Part shown: positions 44,763 through 53,791 of the stretch, one piece after another
Layout of the letters: each line of letters begins with the position of its first letter
Numbering within the stretch: the stretch's first letter is position 1
Assembly: GCA_963709175.1 (NCBI GenBank)
Contig: CAVPVK010000007.1
Coordinates: 1,798,001 to 1,862,000, forward strand
Direction: 5' to 3'
DNA from: JANXQG01 sp963709175
GTDB lineage: Bacteria > Planctomycetota > Planctomycetia > Pirellulales > Thermoguttaceae
Length of the DNA: 64,000 nt
Notes under the pieces: generated by a model
Database searches by the model: none
What the model was told of the DNA's origin: nothing
The model's input: the letters and a program-made list of their open reading frames with translations, nothing else
Position numbers and translations under genes: made by a program

Positions 44763-46214
44763 ATGGCCGAAAATCCCGCACCGATTCCCCATCCAACGCT
44801 CGCCAGTCAAATAACGCGGCACATTTTCGCCGCGCTCGCCGTGCTGGCCCTTGTGGCCGCCGTGGCCCTCTGGTGGTATTTCAACCAGACCAGTGAGGAA
44901 ACGTTGAAGCTGGGGGCCGGCATCGAACTGAAATATCGCGCGGGACTGACCGAGATCCTCTGCGACGAGGCCAAGACGCGGCACCTGCAGCTCGAGATCC
45001 AATTCAGCAACCAGGCAGTCAACGCGCTGGAGAAGGTGGCCCACCACGAACTGGACGCCGCAATCATCCCCGCCGGACTTTCTGCCGACCTTTGCGACAT
45101 GCAGAAAACGGTGGAAAAACCGGCGGCGTCGGCAGCTTCCGCGTCGACTCTGCCGCCGCCGGCCGCTGCTGGGCAGGCGAACTCCAAAGTCCGCCAGGTG
45201 ACCCTCATGGATTGCGAGGTCTTGCACCTATTCGTCAAGCCGGAGATTTGTGCCCATGGGCTGGCGGGGCTTCGCGGCCATTCGATTTACCTAGGACCGC
45301 CCGGCACGACAACGCGGTGCGTGGCCGAAACGGTCCTCAAGTTCATGGGGTTTGCCGAAGGAAAGGACTATGTGGTCGATGCCCGCTCCGTGGGCGATTT
45401 GTTGAAGTCACCCGCGATGCCCGATGCGGTATTCAACCTCGCTCCCCTGCCATCGCCGTTGGGCAACCGCTTGGCGCGGCAGAGCGGTTACCAACTGCTG
45501 GAACTGCCGATGGGCGAGGCCCTGACCCTGGAAAAGCCGGCCTTCGAAGACATCCAGATCCCGGCGAACCTTTATGGCGCCGATCCGGCAGTGCCGGCGA
45601 AAACGATCCATTCCATCGGTGTGCGGGGCGTGCTCATCGCCCACAGCGACGTGCCGAGCCCGGCCGTCGAGCGGCTGCTGGAGGTGCTTTACGACAGCGA
45701 TTTTGCCTACCGGGCGAATGTCGCCAAGCTCGACCCGGCCCTGCTCAAGCGGTCCGGCGACTACCCCTTCCATCGCGGCACGCGGGCCTACATGCACCGC
45801 GACGACCCCTTCCAGATGAAGGCCCTGATGACGAAACTCCAGGGGCTCATCGGCTCTACCGTTTCGGTCTTGTCGGCCATCTTGCTGGCCTGGCAGTGGA
45901 TCCGCCGCAAGAAGGTTGACGTGGGATTCTACCAGCAGGAATGCACCCACCTGGACCTGGATGCCCAGCGGGCCGCTTACGCGGGAGAGTTCGGCGACGC
46001 CGAGCTGAGCGCCTGCCTGACCCAGTTGTCGCGACTCAAGGCCGAGGTCCTCGAGCAGTATCACCAGCAGTTCCTTGCCGGCGACAAGCAGGTCGTCGAG
46101 CTGGTCTCCCGCATCGAGGGTTTGCAGAATCTGCTGCCCAGCCTGGTCCATTCCAGACTGCCGGCACGGCGGACCGCGGTCGATTTCGGGCCTCCCCGCC
46201 GCAAGACTGCCTGA
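44763..46214 (+). CDS. TAXI-like solute-binding protein with two membrane helices
   Basis: 483 residues. One helix (about 22-42) leads into a periplasmic-binding-like domain: LKLGAGIELKYRAGLTEILC, HHELDAAIIPAG, LRGHSIYLGPPGTTTRCVAE and KFMGFAEGKDY resemble TAXI family TRAP subunits. A second helix (about 371-390, LIGSTVSVLSAILLAWQW) is followed by a cytoplasmic helical tail, probably coiled coil, with RIEGLQNLLPSLVH. No TRAP permease is nearby, so it may be a sensor or scaffold rather than a transporter subunit. The 18-bp hairpin in front suggests leader control. Confidence 0.7.
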   Translation: MAENPAPIPHPTLASQITRHIFAALAVLALVAAVALWWYFNQTSEETLKLGAGIELKYRAGLTEILCDEAKTRHLQLEIQFSNQAVNALEKVAHHELDAAIIPAGLSADLCDMQKTVEKPAASAASASTLPPPAAAGQANSKVRQVTLMDCEVLHLFVKPEICAHGLAGLRGHSIYLGPPGTTTRCVAETVLKFMGFAEGKDYVVDARSVGDLLKSPAMPDAVFNLAPLPSPLGNRLARQSGYQLLELPMGEALTLEKPAFEDIQIPANLYGADPAVPAKTIHSIGVRGVLIAHSDVPSPAVERLLEVLYDSDFAYRANVAKLDPALLKRSGDYPFHRGTRAYMHRDDPFQMKALMTKLQGLIGSTVSVLSAILLAWQWIRRKKVDVGFYQQECTHLDLDAQRAAYAGEFGDAELSACLTQLSRLKAEVLEQYHQQFLAGDKQVVELVSRIEGLQNLLPSLVHSRLPARRTAVDFGPPRRKTA

Positions 46215-46266
46215 TGCAGGGCCGGATCGCACCGCTTCGGACCGGCTCGGAGGCCTACGGTTGTGT

Positions 46267-46296
46267 TTGCCGACCATTTGGCCTGCATGGTATGAT
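46267..46296 (+). promoter_or_regulatory. probable promoter of the beta-helix gene
   Basis: TTGCCG (46267-46272), an 18-base spacer and TATGAT (46291-46296). A start point near 46303 would leave a 25-base leader containing GGGAGGG before the ATG at 46329. Confidence 0.5.
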
Positions 46297-46328
46297 AGTA
46301 CCGGCAGCGAGACTTTTGGGAGGGACCT

Positions 46329-47288
46329 ATGCGGAAGCTGTACTGGACGGCGACGGTCTGTTGCCTGCTGATCGGGCAGGCGGCTGCTCGAGACATTTTC
46401 GTTGACAACATCGGCGGCAACGATCGCAACGACGGCCGGCATTCTCGCAACGAAGGTGATACGGGCAGTCCCGTGCGGACGATCGCCAAGGCCCTGCGAC
46501 TGGCCCAATCCGGCGACCGCATCGTGCTAGCCAAATCCGTCGAGCCGTACCGCGAGTGCCTCTCTCTGGTGGGAACGCGTCACAGCGGTGCGGGGCAACA
46601 GCTACCCTTCATCCTTGAGGGCAATGGCGCCACACTTGATGGTTCAGCCCCCATTCCGGCCGATGGTTGGACTTTCTTTCGCGATAATATCTTCCGCTTT
46701 CACCCCAGCCGCCTGATTCGGCCCGTCGTGTTCTTCAAGGGCCGTTCCATCCGGCCGCTGCCGGTGCCGAAGGCGACCGACTTTCCACCGCGGCTGGAAC
46801 CGCTGCAGTGGTGCGCAATCGCCGGAACCATCTATTTCGCTGTCGATCACCACCATCTTCCGGCGGATTACAAGCTGAGCTACGCCGCGCTTCCCACGGG
46901 CATTACACTTTACCAGGTCCAGCAGGTCGTGATCCGTCATCTCACGATTCGTGGCTATCAGGCCGACGGCATTGCGGCGGCCGCGGGAGCTCGCGACGTC
47001 GTGCTGGAAAAGGTCACATGCACGGCCAACGGCCAGGGCGGCGTCAGTGTTGGAGGCGCGGCCCAGGTGGCGATCGAAACGTGCAAGCTCTTTGGCAACG
47101 GCCAGTCGCAGTTGCTGACCGAGGCAGATTCCGAGACCCACTTGCTGGCCAGCTCGCTAGTCAACGACACAGCCCGCGGGTGGGTCGATCGGGGCGGCAA
47201 GGTCTACCTGGGCACCCGGCTGATTGAAGGTGGACGAAAATCAATCCAGCCCGCCGAGGCCCCCATGCCAGCGGCGAAGAATAAGTGA
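46329..47288 (+). CDS. secreted right-handed beta-helix protein
   Basis: 319 residues. Signal peptide about 1-20. FVDNIGGNDRNDGR ... GSPVRTIAKALRLAQSGDRI is the classical opening of parallel beta-helix (pectate-lyase-like) proteins, and VVIRHLTIRGYQADGIAAAA, VVLEKVTCTANGQGGVSVGG show stacked coils. No catalytic residues can be assigned. Such proteins often bind or cut polysaccharides. The next frame begins right at its stop, though the response regulator's own start is 57 bases further. Confidence 0.75.
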   Translation: MRKLYWTATVCCLLIGQAAARDIFVDNIGGNDRNDGRHSRNEGDTGSPVRTIAKALRLAQSGDRIVLAKSVEPYRECLSLVGTRHSGAGQQLPFILEGNGATLDGSAPIPADGWTFFRDNIFRFHPSRLIRPVVFFKGRSIRPLPVPKATDFPPRLEPLQWCAIAGTIYFAVDHHHLPADYKLSYAALPTGITLYQVQQVVIRHLTIRGYQADGIAAAAGARDVVLEKVTCTANGQGGVSVGGAAQVAIETCKLFGNGQSQLLTEADSETHLLASSLVNDTARGWVDRGGKVYLGTRLIEGGRKSIQPAEAPMPAAKNK

Positions 47289-47344
47289 CGCGGGGAGCCG
47301 GCGGCGCAGGGAGCGTGCCGCATGCCAGCGAAAAGGAACCACGG

Positions 47345-47791
47345 ATGATACGCGAAGAATTGATCGGCAGGCCCATGGAGATCCTTCTGGTCGAAGATGA
47401 CCTGGAAGACGCAGGGCTGACGATTGAGACCTTGCGGGAAGGGAGTGTGCCGTGTCGCGTGAGCCTCGTCTGCGATGGCGAAGAGGCGACGGCCTTCTTG
47501 CGACACGAAGGGCGTTTCGCCCGCGCGCCGCGGCCTGACATTATCCTCCTCGACATGCAGATGCCGAAGAAGGACGGCCGCGCGGTGTTGGCCGAACTCC
47601 GCGGCGATCCGCAGTTCAATCGCATTCCCGTGGTTGTGCTTACCGCCTCGGTCACCCATTGTCAGATGCTCAAGGATGAAAACCTACGAGCGGAGGACTT
47701 CCTCATCAAGCCGATCGAGCGCACCCAGTTTCAAAACGTGGTGAAGTCGCTCCGCCGTTACCTGCTTGCTGACGTGATCATACCCACATGA
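47345..47791 (+). CDS. single-domain response regulator (Rcp-like)
   Basis: 148 residues from the ATG at 47345, after AAAAGGAACC. A complete receiver domain: acidic pair in LLVEDDLEDA (Asp18, Asp19), phospho-acceptor Asp70 in ILLDMQMPKKDGR, Thr100 in VVLTAS, Lys122 in LIKPIE. The long loops fit the Rcp1-type subgroup that pairs with phytochrome-like kinases. No output domain and no kinase nearby. The stop overlaps the methyltransferase start (ATGA), so both are made together. Confidence 0.85.
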   Translation: MIREELIGRPMEILLVEDDLEDAGLTIETLREGSVPCRVSLVCDGEEATAFLRHEGRFARAPRPDIILLDMQMPKKDGRAVLAELRGDPQFNRIPVVVLTASVTHCQMLKDENLRAEDFLIKPIERTQFQNVVKSLRRYLLADVIIPT

Positions 47792-48579
47792 TCGTCAGCA
47801 TGCACAATCCGCGGGTGAAGCAGGCGATCCGCCTGCGAGACCGCCGGCAACGACGGAAAACGGGGCTGATTCTCATCGACGGAGCTCGGGAATTGGCACG
47901 CGCCTTGGCCGCCGGCGTGACCTTAGAGGACGTATTTGTCTGCCCGCAACTCTGCCGCAACGCGGAGTCGCTGGCGGTGCTGAAGGCTCTTCCCGCCAGC
48001 GGGGCACAGCGGATTGACGTCAATGAGTCGGTCTTTGCAAAACTGGCTTACGGCCAGCGAACCGAGGGCCTGTTGGGCGTGGGCAAGGTTCCCTGCCGGC
48101 GCTTGCAAGAAATTTCCTTGCCGGCCTCTGCATTGGTTGCCGTGCTCGAGGGAGTGGAGAAACCGGGCAATGTGGGGGCGGTGCTTCGTAGCGCCGACGG
48201 AGCCGGCGTGTCGGCCCTCTTGCTGGCCGACGCTCTCGCCGATTTCTACAATCCCAACGTAATCCGTGCCAGCCTGGGAACGGTGTTTTCGTTCCCCGTT
48301 GCCGCGGCCGACCCCGCCGCCACTCTTGCGTGGCTGCGTGAGCAAGGCCTGCAGATCCTGGCTGCCCGCGTGGAAGGCAGTGTTCGGTACACGGAAGTCG
48401 ATTTCCGCCGGCCGACGGCGATCGTCTTGGGCAGCGAGGCCCGCGGGCTGACTGCCCTCTGGAGCGGCGATGACATCCGGGCCATTGGCCTGCCAATGTG
48501 CGGTATCGCCGACAGCCTGAATGTTTCCGCCGCCGCCGCGGTATTATTCTACGAGGCATTACGCCAGCGATCGACGTGA
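47788..48579 (+). CDS. SpoU/TrmH-family RNA 2'-O-methyltransferase
   Basis: 263 residues. The N-terminal substrate-binding part has NPRVKQAIRLRDRRQRRKTG and LIDGARELARAL. The SPOUT knot motifs are intact: EGVEKPGNVGAVLRSADGAG (motif 1 with Asn and Arg), IVLGSEARGL (motif 2) and SLNVSAAAAVLFYEAL (motif 3). It methylates a ribose in rRNA or tRNA with SAM; the exact site cannot be told. Translationally coupled to the response regulator. Confidence 0.88.
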   Translation: MIVSMHNPRVKQAIRLRDRRQRRKTGLILIDGARELARALAAGVTLEDVFVCPQLCRNAESLAVLKALPASGAQRIDVNESVFAKLAYGQRTEGLLGVGKVPCRRLQEISLPASALVAVLEGVEKPGNVGAVLRSADGAGVSALLLADALADFYNPNVIRASLGTVFSFPVAAADPAATLAWLREQGLQILAARVEGSVRYTEVDFRRPTAIVLGSEARGLTALWSGDDIRAIGLPMCGIADSLNVSAAAAVLFYEALRQRST

Positions 48580-48684
48580 TTTCCGGTGGTTTGAGCGTGC
48601 TGTAAGATTTTCTTCCAAGTGTTGGAGGTGGCGGTCCGAACTCTGCCAGAATATCTGGCACACACTCAAATTGACGCCCACTCG

Positions 48685-51600
48685 CTACCGCGACCGCCCG
48701 TTGCCCCCACTAGGCCGTGCGGTGATCAACCGGAGGTTCTCGGCACCCAGCAGCGACTCCACGCGGCCGCGCATTTCGGCGTCGTTGGCCACGCGGAAAG
48801 TGTCGCAGCGGCAGGAAATCCGCCGCCCATCGGCCAGGCACAACAGCAGTTCCACCTGGCACTCGCCTGGATAGCCGCGAAGAATCTCGTGCAGCATTTC
48901 CAGCTTCTTTAGCCCGTGCGTTTCTTCCAGCACGCGGACGCGGATACCACGGGTGTAACGGACCTCCAGGTCGCCTAGCGGAATGAATTCGTTGACGATA
49001 AGGTTGGCCTCTTCGCTTCCGGCCCGCTTGTCGATCGCGCCGCGGAGGACGCAGATGGCGTCGGCATGGATCAGGTCGCCGAACTGGGCGAACTGCTCCG
49101 GCCAACAGATGCAGCGCATGATGCCCTCAGTGTCCTCCAGGTCGAACATGGCGTAGCGACTGGGTGCGCCCGGCTTGGGGTTCTTGGTGTGCGAGTGTTT
49201 GATCGAGGCGATCATGCCGCCAAGCATCACCTCGCTGCGAGCCTTCAAAGCGGCCGCCTCGACCGTTGTATGCGAGCAATACGCCTGCAGCTTTTTGGCG
49301 TGCTCGGCCAGCGGATGGCTCGACATGTAGAAGCCCAGGACTTCCTTCTCCTTGGCTAGCCGGTCCTTCTGCTCCCATTCCGGCAGGTCGGGCAGGTCTT
49401 TGACGGCGGTCTCCGCGGTTTCCTCCTCGTCGCCGTCGTCGAAGAGCCCCTTTTGGCCGCTGCGGCGGTCGGCGGCCGCCGCGGCGCCTCCCTGCAGGGC
49501 GCGATCGATGGCGGCGAACCATTGCGACCGCCGCCCGCCCAGGGCGTCGAAAGCCCCCGCCTTGACCAGCGACTCGATGGCCGTGCGGTTGACCTGGCCG
49601 GGATCGAGTCGCTGGCAGAAATCAAAGATGCTGCGATAGGGTCCGCCCGTCCGCCGGGCCTTGGCGATCGCGGCGGCCGCCGCGCCGCCGCAGCCCTTGA
49701 TGGCCGACAGCGCAAAGAAGATCTTGCCGCCGTTGACGGCGAACTCCACGTCGCTACGGTTGACGTCCGGCGGCATGACCTCGACGTGCATGCGGTTGCA
49801 GTCCTCGATGTGTTCGACCAGCGAGTCCTTCTTCTTGAAGTTCCGCCCTGGAATGTCGCTGGAGAGCAGCGCCGCCATGAACTCAACCTGGTAGTGCGCC
49901 TTCAGGTAGGCCGTCATGTAGGCGATCAGGGCATAGGCCGTGCTGTGAGACTTGTTGAAGCCATACCCGGCAAACTTCTCGATCAGCCCGAAAACCTCTT
50001 CCGCCTTCTTCTTCGCCATGCCCTTCTGAAAGGCCCCTTCGATGAACTCCTCGCGGTACTTGGCGATCATCTCCAGCTTCTTCTTGCTGATGGCCTTGAT
50101 GCAGCTATAGGCGTTCGCCAGGGCGATACCGCCCAACCGGTTGAGGATTCGCATCACCTGCTCCTGATAGACCATCACGCCGTGGGTCTCGGCCAGGACC
50201 TCCTCCATAACCTCGTGTTCGTATTGGGCCTTCTTACGGCCGTGTTTCACCTGGATGTAGTCCTCCACCATGCCGCCTTCCAGCGGCCCGGGCCGGTACA
50301 AGGCGTTAGTCGCGATGATGTCGCGGAAGTGGTCGGGCTTCATCCGCTGCAAAAGATCGCGAATGCCGCCGCTCTCCAACTGGAAGACTCCCTTGGTTTC
50401 ACCGCGGCAGAGCAGGGCGAAGGTCTCGGTGTCGTCCAGGGGAAACGCGTAGGGATCGATCTGCCGTCCCGTCGTCTGCTCGATCAGGCCTATTACCTTC
50501 GAGAGGATCGTCAGATTTCGCAGCCCGAGAAAGTCCATCTTCAATAGGCCGGCCTTCTCCACGTCTCCCATGGCCCACTGCGTGATGACTTCCTCCTTGT
50601 TCTGCACGTGCTGCAAGGGCACGTAGTCCGTCAAGGGGCGGTCGGCGATGACCACGGCCGCGGCGTGCGTGCCAACATTGCGGGCCAGTCCCTCGATCTT
50701 CATCGCCAGCGTCAGCAACTCGCGGATCTCGGGATCCGCGTCGTGCAGCTTCTTCAGATCGTCGCTCTTCTCCAGGGCCGAGCGGATAGTGATCTTCAAT
50801 TCGTCGGGCACCATGGCCACCACGCTGTCGACCCGCGGGATGGGCATTCCCAAGGCCCGGCCCACGTCGCGGATGGCCGCTCGGGCCGCCAGAGTGCCGA
50901 ATGTGCCGATCTGGGCAACGTTCTCAAAGCCGTACTTTTCCTTGACGTACTGGATCACCTCGCCGCGGCGCTGCTGGCAGAAGTCGATGTCGATATCAGG
51001 CGCCTCCCGGCGGCTCTCGTCGAGGAACCGTTCGAAAAGCAGGTCGTAGGCCAAGGGGCAGACGTGGCTCAGGTACAAGCCGTAGGCCACTAACGAGCCC
51101 ACGCCCGACCCGCGGGCCGTGGCCGCTATGTCCTGCGCGGGCGAAGCGGACGAAATCCCAAACAATGAGAAAGTAGTTGGCGAAACCGAGCTTATTGATC
51201 ACGCCCATCTCGCGATCGACGCGAGCCATCACCTCTTCCGACAACTGGCCATCGACGATCCGCTGGGGATTACCGGCATAACGCTCCTTCAGCCCGGTCA
51301 GAACCAACTCGCGGAGGAAATCCTCGGAGGTCTTGTCATCGGGCGGGCTGTAGACGGGGAAATGCCGTTTGCCCAACTCAAGGTCGAGATGCACGCTGTC
51401 GGCGATCTGCTGCGACCGTTTCACCGCCTCGTCGCGGCCGGCAAAGACGGTGTACATCTCCTCGGGACTGCGGAGGTAGAACTCGTTGGTTTCCATCCGC
51501 ATGCGGTTGGTGTCGGTGCGGAACTTGCCCGTATTGACACACAACAGGATGTCCTGGGCCTCCGCATCCTCGCGGTGTACGTAGTGGACGTCGCTGGTGG

Positions 51601-52225
51601 CCACCAGGGGCAGGCCCATGGCGTTGGCCAGGTCGATCGCGCCCTCCATAGCAATCCGCTGTTGTTCCACGCCGTTGTACTGGATCTCGATGAAGTAGCG
51701 ATCGCCGAAGACCTTCTGGTACCAGGCGGCCGTTTCGCGGGCCCGTTCCATGCCGGCCGGGCTTCCCATCAGCAAACCCCGGTTCAGTTCGCTGGAAACG
51801 CAGCCGCTAAGGCAAACCAGGCCCTCGCTATGGGCGGCCAACAGCTCCTTGTCGATTCGTGGCCGAAAATAAAAGCCTTCCAGAAAGGCTCGCGACGAAA
51901 GTTTCAGGAGGTTCTGGAAGCCAGCGCGGTCCTTGGCCAGGAGGGTGATGTGGTAGCTGGCCTCCTTTGAGCCGCTGGCGTTTTCCTTGTAGAAGCGGCT
52001 GGAGGGGGCGATATAGGCCTCGATCCCCACGATGGGGTTCACACCCAGGTCCTTGGCAGCTTTGTAAAATTCCAGGGCCCCGTGGAGGTTTCCGTGGTCG
52101 GTAAGCGCCAGGGAATTCATGCCCAATTCCTTAGTCCGCTTAAGCAGGCCGGAGATCTTTCCAGCCCCATCCAGCAGGCTGTAATGGCTATGGCAATGTA
52201 AGTGGGCAAACGGGGGGGTGCTCAT
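48685..52225 (-). CDS. dnaE: DNA polymerase III alpha subunit (one frame break)
   Basis: About 1180 residues from the ATG at 52223-52225 (AHLHCHSHYSLLDG opens the PHP domain). Conserved parts: PHP, polymerase palm with APDIDIDFCQQRRGEV and KMDFLGLRNLTIL, KSHSTAYALIAYMTAYLKA, the tandem HhH (QVNRTAIESLVKAGAFDALG) and the OB fold (VMLGGMIASIKHSHTK). The frame breaks near 51120-51130: FLIVWDFVRFAR is followed in the next frame by QDIAATARGSGVGSLVAYG; one surplus base in CGCGC explains it. Because dnaE is essential, this is probably a sequence error unless another copy exists. It is the replicative polymerase. Confidence 0.88.
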
Positions 52226-52251
52226 GGGAACCTCCGTGCGAGCAGGCCAGA

Positions 52252-52336
52252 GGGAGGGGAAAAGGTGACAGGCACCAATTGCCGGAACGGCCCTCCGGCG
52301 CTGCGCATTAATGGTACCTGTCACCTTTCCCCTCCC
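52252..52336. repeat. 25-bp imperfect inverted repeat upstream of dnaE
   Basis: Arms 52252-52276 and 52313-52336 match except for one substitution and one missing base, with a 36-base loop. The core AAAGGTGACAGG(C/T)ACC resembles the short palindromic repeats linked with REP-type tyrosine transposases. The rest of the 52226-52607 gap shows no gene. Confidence 0.6.
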
Positions 52337-52607
52337 GAGATCGTGCAGGTCTGCTAGCAATTGTAAATGCTCGCCGCCGGGCTGGCTAACCCTCATTTGG
52401 AGGAATTGCGTTGCAGGAGTTCTGGCTCGAGCCGGTTGAAATCTTGGCAAATCATTTGTGGCAAGGACCAAAGTCCTACCACCCGAACCGGCAGAAACTT
52501 CGATACGATCGCCAAGGATTACCCAATGGTTAAAGTCGCACCTTTTGGCGAGTCGATAGTTCCGGTGAGGTACATGCCTTTTTCCTTTGCCCAATGGTTG
52601 ACCACCA

Positions 52608-53453
52608 ATGGCGGTAGTAATCCGGTGGATTTGCGTTTCGGCCGTGCTCGTCAGCGCCTGCGGCGGATGCAGCTCGGTGCCGACGTCCGCGCCGCCAGCG
52701 CCGGCCGCTCCTGCGGCGCCCATTAACACTACCGGCGGGGCGACAATCAATGTCACGGGTCCGCCCCCTCAAAGCTCCGGTTGCAATTGCAACCTTTGCA
52801 GTTTTCTCGGGCTTAATACCCTCTGCGCGGGGGTATCCGGCGCATTCAACAGCGTGCTGAACTGCCTGGGAACCCGTTTCCCGGGGCTGGAGGCAACACC
52901 CGCACTGACGGCCATCGCCGATCCAGCCAACCTCAAGTCTTCGAACCCAGCGGTGGCCACGGCCGCTGAGGTCAAGGCGCAAGAAGACGCCGCCCCGCAG
53001 AAGATCAAGGCCCTGAACTACCTTGCCAAGGTCGGTTGCGTGAGTTGCTATCCCGATATTGAAAAGGCGTTCCTCACCGCGCTGGACGATTGCACCGAGT
53101 CGGTTCGTTTTGCGGCGGTCGATAACCTTTGCAATATCGCCGGGCGGCCCTGCCAGTGCTGCGGACAAAGAAGCTGCTGCACCCCTGCGCTCCGCAAGCG
53201 GCTAATGGAAGTGGCCGGCGGCATCAACGAGAAAAACCGTTGCTTCAAGGAAAGCTCGCCAAGGGTGCGTCGCCTGGCACGGCTTACGCTGGAGCGATGC
53301 TGCTGCCCGCCGCCGCCAGAGGTGCTGCCGATACAGCAAAATGTTCGACCGGAAGAAGGACCTGGCAAGACCGATATTCCTACACCGCCGCCACCGGCCG
53401 CGGCACCGGCGCCCGCCGCACCGCCAGCGCCGGCGCCGGCACCGGCAGGATAA
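52608..53453 (+). CDS. Cys-rich lipoprotein with HEAT-like repeats
   Basis: 281 residues. Signal peptide with a lipobox-like VSAC near residue 18. A Pro/Ala linker leads to a Cys-rich helical core: CNCNLCSFLGLNTLCAGVSG, KALNYLAKVGCVSCYPDIEK, FLTALDDCTESVRFAAVDNL, SPRVRRLARLTLERCCC, which reads as HEAT-type helix pairs. The tail is a Pro/Ala low-complexity stretch. I recall comparable planctomycete HEAT proteins of unknown role; binding of another protein is likely. Ends 24 bases before a 30-bp inverted repeat. Confidence 0.7.
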   Translation: MAVVIRWICVSAVLVSACGGCSSVPTSAPPAPAAPAAPINTTGGATINVTGPPPQSSGCNCNLCSFLGLNTLCAGVSGAFNSVLNCLGTRFPGLEATPALTAIADPANLKSSNPAVATAAEVKAQEDAAPQKIKALNYLAKVGCVSCYPDIEKAFLTALDDCTESVRFAAVDNLCNIAGRPCQCCGQRSCCTPALRKRLMEVAGGINEKNRCFKESSPRVRRLARLTLERCCCPPPPEVLPIQQNVRPEEGPGKTDIPTPPPPAAAPAPAAPPAPAPAPAG

Positions 53454-53477
53454 GGATAAGGGATGATGTTGCAGGCC

Positions 53478-53565
53478 CTTTGGAGTGTGGCGACCTGTCG
53501 CCGCTTTCTGTCGCGGGGGCCGAAGTTCGCGAGGAAAAGCGGCGACAGGTCGCCGCAGTTCAAAG
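53478..53565. repeat. 30-bp imperfect inverted repeat, REP-like
   Basis: Arms 53478-53507 and 53536-53565 match at 27 of 30 positions; the inner 19 bases (GGCGACCTGTCGCCGCTTT) are perfect. Loop 28 bases. I recall this kind of GGCGACCTGTCGCC unit as common in planctomycete genomes. TATAAT at 53751-53756 could be the -10 of the next gene; the rest of the gap to 53791 is pyrimidine-rich. Confidence 0.65.
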
Positions 53566-53791
53566 AGCCGGCACCGCGTTCTGCACCTATTCCCCGAAGA
53601 ACCAAACGTAGCGGAATCATAATAATGGGGGGGTATGCTCTGCTCGGTTTATCACTTTTCTCTCCTCACCTTACGCGTCCCGTCCTTCTATCCCTCTCCT
53701 CTCACCACTCCCTCATCTCCCCTCCTCGTTTTTTGTCGCTCGCTCCAGGTTATAATGATCATATTGAAATCGTCCCGAGCGAGGAAAACGC

